Positions 1-11,941 of a stretch of 64,000 bases of DNA are shown here, in pieces. The notes beneath the pieces were generated by a model. The model searched no databases. It saw nothing but the letters and a program-made list of their open reading frames with translations, and was not told where the DNA came from. Each line of letters opens with the position of its first letter. The first letter of the stretch is position 1. Position numbers and translations under genes: made by a program. The stretch spans positions 110,507,412 to 110,571,411 of the forward strand of contig NC_089823.1 of the NCBI RefSeq assembly GCF_035046505.1, written 5' to 3'. This stretch comes from Tiliqua scincoides (Eukaryota; Chordata; Lepidosauria; Squamata; Scincidae).

Positions 1-529
1 CCATTGGCTCCTTCTGGTATTTTCAGATTGTAAGACCTTTCGGGAGGGAAACCATTTTTAACATGCCTACCCAATCTCTTTTGCTCTCCCAACTGCTTAG
101 AGAACCATTTTTGTTGACAAGCAGTAGATAAATATTCTACATGACAAGAATAATATGGATGTGTAGCCCCACTGGCATAATGAGGATCATTATCATTCCC
201 ACCTCCACTGCCACCACTGCCTGCTAGGCTTTTAAAAACTAAATGTCCCCTCTCCCATCACAAAGATCCACTAACTGCCTCTGTGGGCAGAAAGTAGAGA
301 AGACTTCAGCATGCCACTGGTAGGCCACTCGGAGCGTCCTCCGCCAAATGGAAGCTGTGTTAGAGGAGTGCATCAATATCTAACAGGGCTGGTGTCAATA
401 TGTCGGCATGGGGAGGGAGGGGGAAGGGGAGGGCATGGGATTCCTGGGCATGGTGAGAGTTAGAGGCTGGAGGGGTGTGGATCTTGGTAGCAAATGCACA
501 CACCAAATGCAGTCTCCCTTGGTCTAGAC
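1..529. other. Unassigned noncoding DNA
   Basis: No gene or clear repeat end is seen. The segment holds a G-rich patch near 410-440 and no long open frame. It ends at the 8-bp target duplication of the first hAT-like element. Confidence 0.5.
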
Positions 530-1192
530 CAGTGGTGTCAAACTGGTTTCAGTCAGTCAAGTCAACAAAACCTTTATTAGGCATAAACATTTGATAGGTG
601 AAGACTCTGTACAGAAATCATAGAGAGCGTATAAACCTAAGTAGTACCCAAATATATGTATATGTGTGCACCTACATGTACACACAGAAATGAACGTGCA
701 TTACATTTTACATACAAACATGAATTATTTAAAAGACAGAAAACAAACAGTTACTCTGCAGATCTTGCCAAGATGTAACCTACTCAGTGATTACTTGGTA
801 CAGAAAGCTTGGCTCAATTCAGAATACTCAAACTTGTTTCAAACAGCGGACCAAATAGCATTCATGATGCTATATCATGTGTGCCAGAAGTGATGTCATA
901 AAGCAGGAAGTGATGTCATTAAGCAGCTCATGACCATAGATAAGAATTTTCTCTCACTTGGAAACTCATTAGCTGTAAATGATGCGCAAATTTAGCTGAA
1001 GAGAACAGAAGAGAAATGCAAATCTTGATGATATTTTCAAGATATAGGAGAGCACAATTATTATGTGGGCTGCCCTTTCAGCAGTGACAGCACAACTGAG
1101 CAGCTAATGGTGGTTCTGGGAAAGACCAAGGGCCTAATAATGTGCTTCTGGGGCCTGCATTCAGCCCATGGGTCTTATGTTTGACACTCCTG
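530..1192. mobile_element. Non-autonomous hAT-like element with nested LINE fragment
   Basis: The ends are inverted repeats: CAGTGGTGTCAAAC on the left and the complement of CAGGAGTGTCAAAC on the right. The flanking 8-mers GTCTAGAC (522-529) and GTTTAGGA (1193-1200) match the hAT target style nTCTAGRn but differ at three positions, so the insertion is fairly old. No transposase frame is present. A LINE tail (552-827) is inserted just inside the left end. The family assignment rests on TIR and TSD form only. Confidence 0.65.
552..827 (-). mobile_element. 5'-truncated LINE 3' end (TTGAC-repeat tail), nested in hAT
   Basis: Read on the minus strand, the piece ends with TGCCTAATAAAGG, which contains an AATAAA signal, followed by a TTGAC/TGAC repeated tail. 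It is flanked by a 14-bp target duplication, TCAAACTGGTTTCA (538-551) and TCAAACTTGTTTCA (828-841), with one mismatch. The left TSD copy overlaps the TIR of the host hAT, so this insertion is the later event. The same tail occurs in the 33-bp insertion at 49384-49416. The LINE clade is not recognised with confidence. Confidence 0.65.
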
Positions 1193-1227
1193 GTTTAGGA
1201 GTGACCTTGCTGCCTACTTACTCTCCT

Positions 1228-1425
1228 TGGACTTACATCAGCTGCACAGCAGGCGTAGGTCTGAGGAAACCCATAGGCATCAGGAAGCATACCCTGAGAT
1301 AAAGGAACAAATGCTCCCTTACCTCACTAAGACCTCCTGATTGCCCCCCTGCCATATGATGTAGCACGTGCCTCCAAGGCATGGCTGCGTCAGTGTAAGG
1401 GGAGGGGGCTAGGTTTGGGGTATCA
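1228..1425. repeat. Probable Harbinger-like MITE remnant
   Basis: The interior resembles the GC-rich MITEs elsewhere here: a 'cttacatcagctg' segment followed by 'aaaggaacaaatgctccctt' and a C-rich stretch. Neither terminal repeat is recognisable, so the boundaries are approximate. Confidence 0.35.
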
Positions 1426-1440
1426 ATAAATAAATAAGTG

Positions 1441-2321
1441 GACATATTCAGCAAGTTCAAGAGGGCTCAGATGACCACTGCAATGCAGATAATTATCTGC
1501 ATAGGCAACACGCATAATGAACATCTCTATGTAGCAAAAATTGTTTTTGTTCCATCTTGGACCATCCCTCTGTCAAATGTTTCAGGGCTGTCCCTCAAGT
1601 TTTTGAAGCACACAGCCACCTGAACTCACATCCCTGGTACAATCCCAAATGGAATGCTCTTCTTCTGTTACTTTATTCTGACAGATTTTTGATGATGTTT
1701 TTCATTCCTCCCCCCCATCCCCGTGTTTCGTCTTCTGTCTCTGCTCACGTGGAATTCACAGGACAAAAGCTCACAGCACAGCGGCTTAACTCATCATTGC
1801 TTTGCATTTTGGTGTGTCAGCCAAGACCACAATCAACTCAAACACCAGGCTCCTGGGAGACAAACTATTCTTGTTTCTTGTTTCAAACCTAGCAGAAGGA
1901 GAGAGGGCTGTGTAACTCACAAGGAGGTTTGTCCTCCTGGGATTTCCAGCCCCATTTTTACTGCAGCAAAGTTAAAGCACAAACGGAAGGTTGAAACACG
2001 TCGTACAGAACTTGGACTGAAAATATGACATTCCAGGTGCACCGAAGGAAGATGAGGAGAGTCAAAACAAAACGATGAAGGGGCCGTTAGAAGAAGGAAA
2101 AAAAATCTGACTAACCAGCTCTGTGAACTTACGCTTGGCCTAATCATCCTCTGACATTTTGTTGATGATGAAAGGGTGCTCTGGAGTGAAATATGATCTA
2201 AACCCCCCAATAGTGAACAACTGGTATTTATAAACAAGATTAACTGGCTGAAAATGAATAATTTCATAGGCTGAAAGAATCTATGCCAGGATTGTAATAT
2301 CATTTGATTAAAGTAACGCTT
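1441..2321. other. Unassigned noncoding DNA
   Basis: No repeat ends, splice-bounded exon or convincing frame are seen. The open frames (up to 128 codons on the minus strand) have low-complexity composition and no family signature. Confidence 0.45.
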
Positions 2322-2325
2322 AACA

Positions 2326-2431
2326 TTTGTATATCATTTGCACGGATTCACAGTGCTCCACACACATTACTTCAATTATCCTTGCAAAACCTTATAATTA
2401 TTCTCTCCATATTGCAGCTGAGGGTCTGAGA
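2326..2431 (+). repeat. Old MIR/L2-like fragment
   Basis: The segment fits, with many changes, the amniote pattern of a 'catttgcac..agtgctccacacacattacttcaattatccttgcaaaacctt' core followed by 'attgcagctgaggg'. This is the order seen in MIR/L2-type 3' regions. Assignment is from remembered consensus only. Confidence 0.4.
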
Positions 2432-3065
2432 GCTCAATCCTATCTCTCCCCACCGATGCAGCCACGCCAAAAAGGAGCACTGTATCCAGTGGAGAGGGTG
2501 CGGAGCAGGTGGTTTCAGAGGGGGGAAAGGGAAGTTTTTCCCCTTCCCCCTCACTCCTCAATGAGTCTCCTGAGACATGCACCAGCTGTTTAGCTTGTGC
2601 AAGTCCAAGGAAAGAAAGGGACAGGGAGGTTTGAAAACGAGATGATAGGATCAGGCATGCACCATTGCTGCTGGATCCACCATCTTCCCACTCCTGTTCT
2701 CCCTCCTTGCCCAGTTCTGCCCCTTCTCACCCACCCCACCCCCACCATTACCTTACCTCATTGGGTGGGCATGGCGGGGTCGATCAATGGGGTTGTGGTG
2801 CTGCCATCTCTAGCAGCAGCACTCACAAATGGACACCAATGAAGCACTGCATGCTTCATCGCCAGCTATTTTGCAACAGGAGGACGCTGTCCCACTGTCA
2901 TAAAAGCTTGCATGCAACAGCCCAATCCTGCATAGAATCTGTGTTGCATCCTGCAGTTGGGTGGCACTCGTGGAGGCATCCTCAAAGTAAGGGAACATTT
3001 GTTCCCTTACCTGAGAGCTGCATTGCCCTTATGTCAGTGCTGGAAAGTGGGTTAGGATTGCACCC
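2432..3065. mobile_element. Compound of GC-rich Harbinger-like MITEs
   Basis: The left end carries AGCTCAATCCTAT. A second start-like end CAGCCCAATCCTG lies at 2918, and a right end GGTTAGGATTGCACCC closes at 3065. The interior is a purine-rich then C-rich block shared with the element at 12300-12830. The 2918-3065 part matches the second half of the ~180-200 bp MITE family. Two elements are probably abutted or recombined here. Confidence 0.5.
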
Positions 3066-3873
3066 TGCATCCCCATAAACAGGCTCACCTAGCTGGGCGC
3101 TTGTAGCATTAGAAGCATCTATTAGAAGGAACACTACATGGGCCAATCACTGGGCTGCTGTGTGAGATGGAGCTTACTGCAGAGGCCCACCCACACAACA
3201 CTCTATGCTCTTATCTTAATCACTGGCATCTACTGGTGTGGCTGCTGGTAAACTGCCCTTGCGACTGCCCGCTATATACAATGGCAGCAGAGAACAGGGG
3301 ACATGATCACTGAGGAGCATCCACCCTCTTGGAGCCCAAGAAATCATGGAGTGAGAATGCTGCGGACTATGGGAACAGAGAGGCCTCTCTCCCACAGAGT
3401 CCCACCTTGAGGCCAGCAGAGGCTTCACTTTCCATTAAGGAGGGGTTATCATTATCTGCTAACAAAGTGACAGCATGTGACCCAGTCAAGGGTATATTGA
3501 CTAGTATCAGTGATATAGCAGCATCTGAGAGAGAAATAAACAAGTGGGATATTGCCAAGCATGTCTTCCCAGCAAGACTGTTCTGCCATTGCAAGTTATC
3601 CAACAGATGGCCAAGTAACAGGTGTCAGTGTGGTCTAGCTGCACCAGTTGATTCACTGTCTACCATGGAGTTCTCAAAGTCATGGCAGCCTGACTGGAAG
3701 GAGTAGGTCAGTGACTTCACCAAGCAGTAGCTGGACTCCCACTGCTCACTGCAGGCAGGCTTTAGGCATCCCTTGGGTTCTGCACAGTGTCCTCATCTGT
3801 GAAACAGCTGCTTATGGTGAGCAAGGAGAAACACAGAAACAAGACACAGACAACAGCATCAGTTAAACCTGTT
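3066..3873. other. Unassigned noncoding DNA
   Basis: A 125-codon frame at 3329-3706 (plus) has no recognisable domain and overlaps an equally open frame on the other strand, as expected by chance. No repeat ends are seen. Confidence 0.4.
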
Positions 3874-3881
3874 GTCTAGAT

Positions 3882-4331
3882 CAGGGGTGTCCAAACTTTT
3901 TGGCAGGAGTACCACATCATCTCTCTGATACTGTGTCAGGGGCCAGGGGGGGAAAAAAGAATTAATTTAATTTCAAATTTGAAATAATTTACATAAATGA
4001 ATATATTAGAGATGGAACATATATGAATGAATGAGGGTCTTGCAAAAATTCAAGGCCTATAAAAGGCCTTGCACAGAGCAAGGCCGGCCTTTCCTTTGCT
4101 GCCGCTGCTGCATCACAGATGTGAAACAGCAAGCAGTGGAGGGAGCCCTCGTCCCACAGCTCAAGCAAAAGGTCGAATAGTTGGCTTAGAGCAGTTGCAT
4201 AAGGCTAGCGCGGGCTCCAGCAAGTCTCCAGAGGGCCAGAGGCTCATTGGAGACTGGGGGCTCCCTGAGGGCCGGAATGGGAGTCCTCAAGGGCCACAAA
4301 TGGCCCCAGGGCTGGGGTTTGGGCACCCCTG
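3882..4331 (+). mobile_element. Non-autonomous hAT-like element, family A, copy 1
   Basis: The TIRs are CAGGGGTGTCCAAAC and the complement of CAGGGGTGCCCAAAC (one mismatch). The 8-bp TSD is GTCTAGAT (3874-3881) and GTTTAGAT (4332-4339). The interior carries a self-complementary stretch around 'aaggccttgcacagagcaaggccggcctt'[split over 4058-4092] and no coding capacity. Related copies lie at 44924-45366 (inverted) and 55497-55962. Confidence 0.85.
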
Positions 4332-4339
4332 GTTTAGAT

Positions 4340-4900
4340 TATGATGTATACTCAAGTGGTGACACCAAACTATACATTTACTGGTGACCTATAGGGGGCT
4401 GGGACCATGGTGACTTGGATTACCTTTCCTTCTCATGTGGGATGCTCCATGTGTTGGAGCCAGGGCAATGACTGGGAGGGAGGTATAGTCTGATGGCTGA
4501 GCTGTTGTACTGCCTGAAAAGTTAAGTAGGAACAACCATGGTCTCACTCTGGATGGGAGACAGAATATCAGGTTGACAAGTTGCTGTTGTGGCAGAATGG
4601 ATTTGCTGCTGAGTTGATCATCCACTGCAGTGAGAGTGAGGGAGTGTGTGTGAGAAGGTTGGCTGGCAAAGGATGGAGAACAGCCTTGAGATCTGCCTGT
4701 ACTTGATATATGATTGCCTGTGGAAGCTTGATGGCACACAGCTGAAAGAGATAATCATGCTTTGAACATCTGGTGAACTGAGGGTTCTGTGAATCTGCTT
4801 CACAGAACATATTGTGTAAAAACCCCATTGAAAACATGGTGGTATAGAGTAGCCTGCCTAAGTATACAGCCTTCAATGCTGGGTAAAAAGAGAGAAGGGC
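4340..4900. other. Unassigned noncoding DNA
   Basis: There is no family signature. A short stretch near 4515-4570 looks faintly like a decayed 5S-derived sequence but is too weak to call. Confidence 0.35.
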
Positions 4901-4902
4901 AA

Positions 4903-4960
4903 AACCTCTCTCTCTCTCTCTCTGTGTGTGTGCGTGTGTGTGTGCGTGTGCGTGTGTGTG
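4903..4960. repeat. (CT)n-(GT)n compound microsatellite
   Basis: About ten CT units run directly into a GT tract interrupted by GCGT units. Confidence 0.95.
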
Positions 4961-4969
4961 TTATTTTGA

Positions 4970-5050
4970 GGTCAGCATCCAGATGCCATTTTTGAAACTG
5001 CTAATTTCAAGCTTGGCAGCTTTCTAAAGGACTTTTGCCAACCTGTTAAT
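4970..5050 (+). repeat. Low-copy dispersed repeat, copy 1
   Basis: The core TTGGCAGCTTTCTAAAGGAC with following 'ttttgccaacctgtta' matches 45510-45570 in the same orientation with few differences. The parent family is not recognised. Confidence 0.55.
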
Positions 5051-6917
5051 TGTAGATTAATTGAATTTAATTTAATTGTAGATTAAAATCTATTCTTTGA
5101 TTATTTGGCTAAACCTGAGTTATGAGTAATTTTTCACTTAAGTAACCTACATCTGTGTCTTTTGGAACCCTTGACAAGGAACCTCCATGGAGGTTTTGCT
5201 ATATTGTTGAAATGTACCCGTTGAACTGACTATCTGTTGGGATAATTGATTAAAAAATGTTTAATCTTTTAAAAATCTTTTTACAGCCATAATTGCAAGA
5301 CAAATGCTCATTAGGGTGGTAGGAGACTGTCATAAATTAATAAGAATGCTATTTCCCATTTTATACAGCTTGCACTGTAGTCAGCAGCTTATATATTGAA
5401 AGTGACGTTTCTGAATGAAAGGAAATTTCAAAACAACTAACAGGTAATTGTTAAAATTCAGTGTGCAATTTATTCAGTATAACCTAATTTTTATGGCATA
5501 GACTGGGTGTCAGAAGAATAAACAAAGCACCTTAAGAGCAGAAATGAATAAACGTCTAGCACGTGTTGCTTAACTCTCGAGAAGGTTAAAAACATCAAAT
5601 TCAGAAATATCACGACCTGACTTTAATGACCCAGTAATAGGCTGACATTTGCAATACTGATGGGGTGTGTGTGTGTAGCCATATCCCATATGCAAAGATC
5701 AGCTAGAGCAATGTTGCTGCTTATCTCAAAGGAGGTAATATAAGTAATAGTGGTACAAGACAGGTTAATAACAGGTCCAGCCTAGCCTGTTTAAAAAAAA
5801 AAAAATCAGCTTTGGTAGAAAGTGAACTGAGAAGTGCTGTCAAGTTGATTAGCAAAGGGACAGCAGGAAGAGATCCATATGGGAGACAGAATCGAACAGA
5901 GCTAGAGGGAGAGTAGGGTTGGTCTACATGAAGGTTGTTTGCAAGGTTACCTGCTCTGATGCAATGTAAGGCTCAGAATTTGCATGTCAAAGCTTTGTTC
6001 GCTTTTGAATGCGGTGTCACATAAATGCTTGGCCCTGGGGTTTAAATTTCACAGATGTCTAAGCTCATTTAAAAATTAAAGTTCAATAATCTGTGCTCCA
6101 CAGCCACCCTTCTCATTTGGAATTTTCACAGTGTGCCCTCTGTGGCAATTCTTATGTTTGGACAACAAAATGTACCTTTATCTTGCTTCACCACCCTTCT
6201 TCTTATATCTTTGACACCTTTGTTTGACTGTTGGATCGTTCATGCTTTGTACAATTTCCTTGCCTTTCTAGTCTGCGTTTCTTGGGGGTGAGTTAAAAGA
6301 TATATATTTTCCAATTTACTTCTGAGTATGCATATGTTGGTAAAAATAATTTTATATCAGCCAAGGAATGCCTGTCTATTTCAGATGAGGCTATTTTTTA
6401 GTAGTCTGAAAATTCAAGTTCTCACAAAATCAAGACAATTTGTCCTTGCTAAGGCTCGTTTGACATGGAGAATCTATCTGGGGAGCAGTGTTCCCGCCCT
6501 CAAGCAGCCGCGCACCTCTCAGCTGCACTCTGCACTACACAGGACTTGGCAACTTGGAAGTTCATTGATACTATAATGATGTGGTGAGGTCATTGCCAAA
6601 CATCTGGAGGTGGCATTGCAATTTTCATTTATTTTATTTTACATATACCTTCATGCTGAATCATGCCAGCCTGAGGAGCTGCGGGGCCCAATGCAAAACA
6701 GTTTTTCAGGGGGGGACGACACCCACTTGGGGACTCCCTACTCACCAGGATGAGCAGTAGTGGTGAAGCACCTGGCAGGAGCATCATTGCCAACTATAAC
6801 TTGGTTATGTATTTGTTTACAGTACTTGACAGTGACTAGCATTCTCATTGCTACTATCAATTAGAGGGGATTTGAATTGGGAATGCTAAAGGCGGCATTC
6901 CTGTGGTTTACAAGACA
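5051..6917. other. Unassigned AT-rich noncoding DNA
   Basis: This is unique-looking sequence with short A and T runs. I see no TIRs, TSD pairs or exon-like frames. The longest open frame (82 codons at 6328) has no known motif. Confidence 0.45.
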
Positions 6918-7410
6918 GGCTGTTCAATCCTACCTAAACTTCCCTGCACCAATGCAGCAGCTCTGGCATCCAGCAGGGTAGTTTAGCAGGCAGTCTCCTA
7001 GGGGTAAATTTGTTCCCTTGCTTTAGAGTAAGCCCCAGCCTGTGCAATGGGTCAACCTGAACCAGCACCAGCGATATTTCTGGTGCAAGTCCTAGTTAAT
7101 CCATGTTGGCAGATCAGGACCGGGAAGGGAAAAAAAGGATATGATGTGCACTGGTGCTGCTATTCCTGCTCCCCTCCTGGGCCCAATCCGCCCACCCTTT
7201 GCTCACATCATTGCCCTCCCCCACTCTGTTATAGCCCCTGCCTGCTGTCCTCCACCCTTTTCCTGCCCCTGTGCTGCTCAGCTCACACCTTCCCTGTTCC
7301 AGCGGGCATTGCTCTTTTCAATGGCACCAGCAGGAAGGCTTTGGCTTTGCTACCAGTGCTGATAACTGGCACATTGTCACAGCATGCTTTATGGCATGTT
7401 TGTGATAGCA
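6918..7410. mobile_element. GC-rich Harbinger-like MITE, degraded
   Basis: The left end is GGCTGTTCAATCCTACCT. The interior has the family's C-rich block (7150-7290) and a decayed version of the shared internal palindrome near 7375-7403 (GCATGCTTTATGGCATG core). The right TIR is not clear, so the end is approximate. Confidence 0.5.
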
Positions 7411-8092
7411 CATGACAGCAGAGCGCTCACTCTGCCCACCCAAGTATAGCATAAGATCGGACCAATAGACCCATCCAGCAGAGGTCGCAGCCTGAATTAC
7501 ATTATCAGTTAAATGAGAGATGTTACCAGATGTGTTCTGGAACATGTGTAACAACGTGAGGATATGGGGGAACAAAGACGTGTGCAGGAATTATGTCCAT
7601 TGGCTAAGGAGACACTTGAGGTTGAACTTGGCCTTTGGAAAGGATGATTTGATGGGGCTAGGCTTGAGGCCAACAGTTTGAATAAGTGGAAATAGAGTTT
7701 CTCCCAAGGAGAGCCTTCTATGCATTTTCAAGGGGAAGCCAGGTGAGTTTCTAGAAGTCCTTACATTTCTCAGGCAAATTGTTGCACGTCGCTAGGTGGG
7801 GCCCCTTCAGAATCAGATGAAGTTGAAGGAGATTATGATCTCCCAAGGCACTGGGTTCAGGATCCGTTAGCAGAGAATCCTGCCATTTCAGAAGATCTCA
7901 GTTACTTGTCTATTACCCAGGGCAAGTGCCAAGCTGGCACAGTGCTCAGACCAGACTCAGGTCCTCTTGACAAAATTTCTAGGATGAGTTTACTAACTGA
8001 TATCTCATGTATCTGATCGCAAAATTAGGCTGAAACCTTTCAACCTCAAGTGAAAGGGATGGTGCTATCCTTCAGACTGATAGCAGGCTGAG
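7411..8092. other. Unassigned noncoding DNA
   Basis: Nothing recognisable is seen between two Harbinger-like copies. Confidence 0.4.
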
Positions 8093-8596
8093 AGCCCAAT
8101 CCTGAGCTTGGGTTAGCACTGGCCAAGCGCCAGAGTTGGCACAGCATGAACCCACGCTGGTAAAGCGCTGGTCAGAGGTTGACAATCCACCATCTTGCAG
8201 TAGCCTGGACTACCAGGTGGTGAGTTGGGGCATGAGGGGAGGCGATTAGGAGTTTGTTCAGGGGTGGGGGTAAGGTGGGGAGAGGGCAGGGAGGAGACAC
8301 GGTGGGGGAGGGGGAATGGAGGGGATGGGACCAGCGAAGCGAAGCTCTGCCGGATCTGGAGCCCCATGTCGAACCTCTCGGTTCGACACGGAACTCCATT
8401 ACGCTGCGTCCGCTCAATAGCGGGCACAGAGTCAAGTATCCCCATTGTGGGGCTACTTTCCTTAGACAGGGGAAAAGGACCAAAGTCCCATTCCCCTGAG
8501 AAGCCGCCAGCGGCTGCCCTGTGCATTCAGGATGCTGCAGCAGCCATTTTTGGCACCATGGCGGCCCCATGCACTGGGCAGCTCAGGATTGGACTG
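8093..8596. mobile_element. GC-rich Harbinger-like element
   Basis: The ends AGCCCAATCCTGAGCT and AGCTCAGGATTGGACT form a 15-16 bp inverted repeat with one mismatch. The interior is purine-rich (8215-8335) and then CpG-bearing. Open frames on both strands (up to 137 codons) are composition artefacts with no conserved motif. TSDs are not clear. The layout matches 48223-48789 and 51526-52080. Confidence 0.7.
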
Positions 8597-9396
8597 TGAG
8601 CCACTGCGAACCAAAATTGGGCTAACTTCTGTTAAATTGAAATGCACCAGAAAAGACTGGCGCTTCTCAACTTTGTGTCCTTGGACTGCTTAGGTGTTCA
8701 AAGGCAAATGAGTATTCAATGCCTATCAAACTGTTAAAAAGAAATATACATAGCGGTGCTAAAAATGTTGGTCAAGGTTCATTTGGGGGAAAAAAAGTGG
8801 CAGTTTTCTGTCCCCACTTTTTCACTTTTCACCGTTTGTAACAGCGATCTCTTGGAGATGCAGCTAAAGGACACATTTCAGCACTTCAAAGCAAACTTTA
8901 GCATGGTAAGCCTTGTGGGGAGTTTAATCAACGTCTGAAGTAAATGAAAATCTCTTGACAGAAGCTGCTGTGCTGAAAAGCAAGCCTCTGGTGTTTCATT
9001 ACAAATCCCCAGAAAGGTGAAATGGTGGGGTGATTATCTAAACCTTCAAAATGGCTTTGACTTTGAACAACAATTAGCATTTGCTATTACGGAAGTCAGG
9101 TTTGCGATGGGTGGTTCAGTGAAATATTAGCTCCTTTTTATTTTCAAAACATGAAAAGCAATTTTTTTCTGTTCTTGCTTCAGTTCCTTCTGTGTAGAAA
9201 AAAGTCAGGAATATGCTTTTATTGCAAATAACATAGGAATACTTTTACTTTTATTTATGATTCTGAAATACCCAGTTATGTTTTCTGTTGCTGAGGCTAT
9301 GCAGACCCCAAAAAAAATCATAAAATTATTTTTCACATTTCAATACTGCTCTTGCTCCAAAGAGCTTGTGTTACTATACAAGGCCCCTGCCCCTTT
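8597..9396. other. Unassigned noncoding DNA
   Basis: This is AT-rich sequence without repeat ends or gene-like frames. Confidence 0.45.
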
Positions 9397-9480
9397 TTCC
9401 CCTCACAATAACCTTGTGAGGTAGCCTAGTTTGAGAGATAGTGACTGAGGGAGACCAGAAGTGCCTTTCTGGTATAAATT
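9397..9480 (+). repeat. Possible MIR/L2-like fragment
   Basis: The string 'cctcacaataaccttgtgag' followed by 'gtagcctagtttgagagat' resembles the widespread amniote pattern around 'cctcacaacaaccctgtgag'. It is short and diverged. Confidence 0.35.
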
Positions 9481-9734
9481 GACCTCACTAGTTGCTCAGA
9501 CTTGAAAATTCAGTTGGTGCCTTCCAGAAGTAAACAAACTTTGCAGTTGTGGCGCATTTGCTCAAGCGTGACATTAAGGCCCATTCCCCAAGACCCACAA
9601 GACCTAAGTGGAATGATGTTGCCGGCTTCCCCACACAAGAGGCAGGACAGGACATTGGGGCTTGATTCCTGGCCATGGAAGGCAGAATTTTGGGGGAACT
9701 GCTAGGGCTGTGTAGCATAGCACTGATTCCCTAT

Positions 9735-9828
9735 GGGCACAATCCTAATCCCTTCTGTCAGTGCTTTCCAGCACTGGCATAGTGGTGCCAATGGAAAAGC
9801 ACTGATATAAGAGGTTAGGATTGTGCCC
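9735..9828. mobile_element. 94-bp mini Harbinger-like MITE
   Basis: The ends GGGCACAATCCTAA and TTAGGATTGTGCCC are a 13-14 bp inverted repeat. The 3-bp duplication is TAT on both sides (9732-9734, 9829-9831). The body is the ~190 bp MITE with its centre removed: the two 'agtgctttcc/agcactgg' blocks come together. Confidence 0.75.
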
Positions 9829-9959
9829 TATGTGTGTTAGTGATAAGAGCAGACTTTCTCACTTGGCCAGAAAGGTAGACTTGGATTCTCTGGCTGTCCC
9901 ACTGGGGGTCAAAGGAAGATTTTTTTAAATCCTCACATGATTGGCTTGTGATCCCCCCC

Positions 9960-10105
9960 CCACTCACTTCAGACTATTCACGTAGGCATCGTGTTTTACC
10001 CAAGCCAGTCACAAGTGGCCGGTATAGTGTGGGACGAGGAATATGGATAGGTGGTCATTTCAGAGCACGATACCATAGTCTTCCGAGACTGAAGGATGTC
10101 AATGA
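9960..10105 (+). repeat. LINE 3'-end fragment sharing the 5S-SINE tail
   Basis: At 10068-10100 the tail ATACCATAGTCTTCCGAGAC followed by 'tgaaggatgtcaa' matches the 3' tail of both 5S-derived SINEs (minus strand of 11942-11975 and 37796-37825). The body ('tgtgggacgaggaat') is not 5S-related. This fits a 3' piece of the LINE that donated the SINE tail, but the clade is not assigned. Confidence 0.5.
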
Positions 10106-11940
10106 TGAACCCCAGAACAGCCCCAGAGGCTGCTGAGTTTGGGGATGTTGGCTGGAAACTACATGTGCAAGGACTGCAAAGTCAAACTGAAAAGGAGCTC
10201 AGCTTAAAGAGGGTGACACAGTCCAGAACTTCTTTGACCCCCTTTTAAATCTACTGGGATTGTCAGTGAATGACCTACTCAGCTTAAAGTCAGGATGGGG
10301 ACATTCAAAATGAGGAATAGACAGCAGCTGGTTGTCTCCTGCAAGTTAGGAATCTACATTAAAGGGGGGAGTGATGGGTAGTTCAGACCCCCTGCAAGTT
10401 ATCTGTTTTATTCTATAAATTGCAACACATTTATACAGTAATTCCATATCTTTCTCTTGTGTAGCATTGGAGTAAGCGGACAATATGCATAGATATTAAC
10501 ATTTCCACATGCCTTGCAAAATCCAAAAGAGAGGCATAATCAAGTGAGAACTATCTCTTTTTCTTACAACTTGAATAAAAACATGCCATTTTTCCTATGT
10601 GTGAAACGGAGGATTATCTGTGATCCTTCTTTTGACAGAAGTTTCTTAGGGCCTCCAGGGGCCAGATAAAATGGGCCCTCTCTGGGCTGGATTGCATGCT
10701 CCATTGAGAGCATGAGAGTACTTTTTGGATTGTAAAAAACCTGATCAGGTAGATATACCCATTTTTTTTTCCAGTCTTAGGTGTAGTTTCTATAAGCCAT
10801 GGGGAACCAGAAGAATAAGCATGCAGCCACTTTGGTGATTGCTTAAGAGCATTGGCAACAGTATGGAAAGCAATGGAACAATGGCTCTGCAGCCGTTTGA
10901 ATAAGCATTGTGCTTGCTGCCTTGATCAAAAGCATGTTGAAATGGAAACAGACAGCCCTGGTGGGGGGCATTTTACTTTTATCTTTCATTTGATATACCT
11001 CTGGAGAAAAAAAAAAATCACAATAAAACTCTTCCTTCTTTCCTGACATCACTTACCTTTCTAGCCTTCTCCCAGATATAATCTCTAATTAAAAGACTGC
11101 GCATTTTGCATAGAAATCAACAGTTTCCTTCTTTGAGATGTTTCCTATTTTCAACCCAGAGGTGCCTTCCCATTTTTCAGTGACATTGAAATAAATGTCC
11201 AACAGAGCAGTGAATTCCCTGCCTAATTCTCTAACACTGGCAAGTTTCCCTTTGGGATGCAGACTCCTAGTGATATTCATCTCCTCCAATTCATCAAGTA
11301 TCATTCTAGCTATTATTTAGAAGTGTTCTGGGGTGCTCTGTCTTGTTGTTTTATCACTTTCTGTATTGGATCACTGATATATTTATCACATATGAGCATG
11401 GCTCTTACAATTGCTTCATAACAGACAGCCGACAGTAGCTGACATATAGTGCTTTGACACGGTGGTATCTTTGGAGAGTAAGCATGGATTAGCAATTTGC
11501 ACATGGAGAAACATAATTCTCTCTCTACAAGTGACTTCTTGAACCTGACATACTCTAGATTTAATGTAAATTTTTTGCACATAAATTTCTGACATATGGG
11601 CATTTCAGACTCTGTAATCTTTGGGCCAATTGGCTAAGTACAAAACTGACCACCCAAAATTAAAGGTAGCAAGTCAGTGTCCTGTCCCCTCCCCTTGCAT
11701 CTGGTCCAGTTTCCTTACTTAGATGATGAGAAACAAACTGGCCCTGAAGCAATGAAAGAAACCTACCAAGATGTGAGGGGACGGACCAGGATATATACAT
11801 GCCATCCTAAAGTGCATGGGGTCAGTTCTTTACAGCCCAATTCCATCCCCTACCACCGGGACAAGAACTAGTGTTTCTATAAGAAAAGCAACATTTCTCA
11901 GGGAATTTCTGCACATACCTACTCCCAAGTATGTTCCAAA
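10106..11940. other. Unassigned AT-rich noncoding DNA
   Basis: I see no TIR/TSD pair and no exon. The open minus-strand frames at 11089-11603 are short and lack recognised motifs. Confidence 0.45.
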
Positions 11941-11941
11941 A

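Noticed and set aside
4515-4570. Third 5S-derived SINE
   Set aside because: Only scattered words ('ctggatgggagac') match 5S, with no tail and no order. It is too weak.
8113-8570. Coding frames on both strands (132-137 codons)
   Set aside because: Same reason: GC-rich MITE composition keeps several frames open, with no motif.
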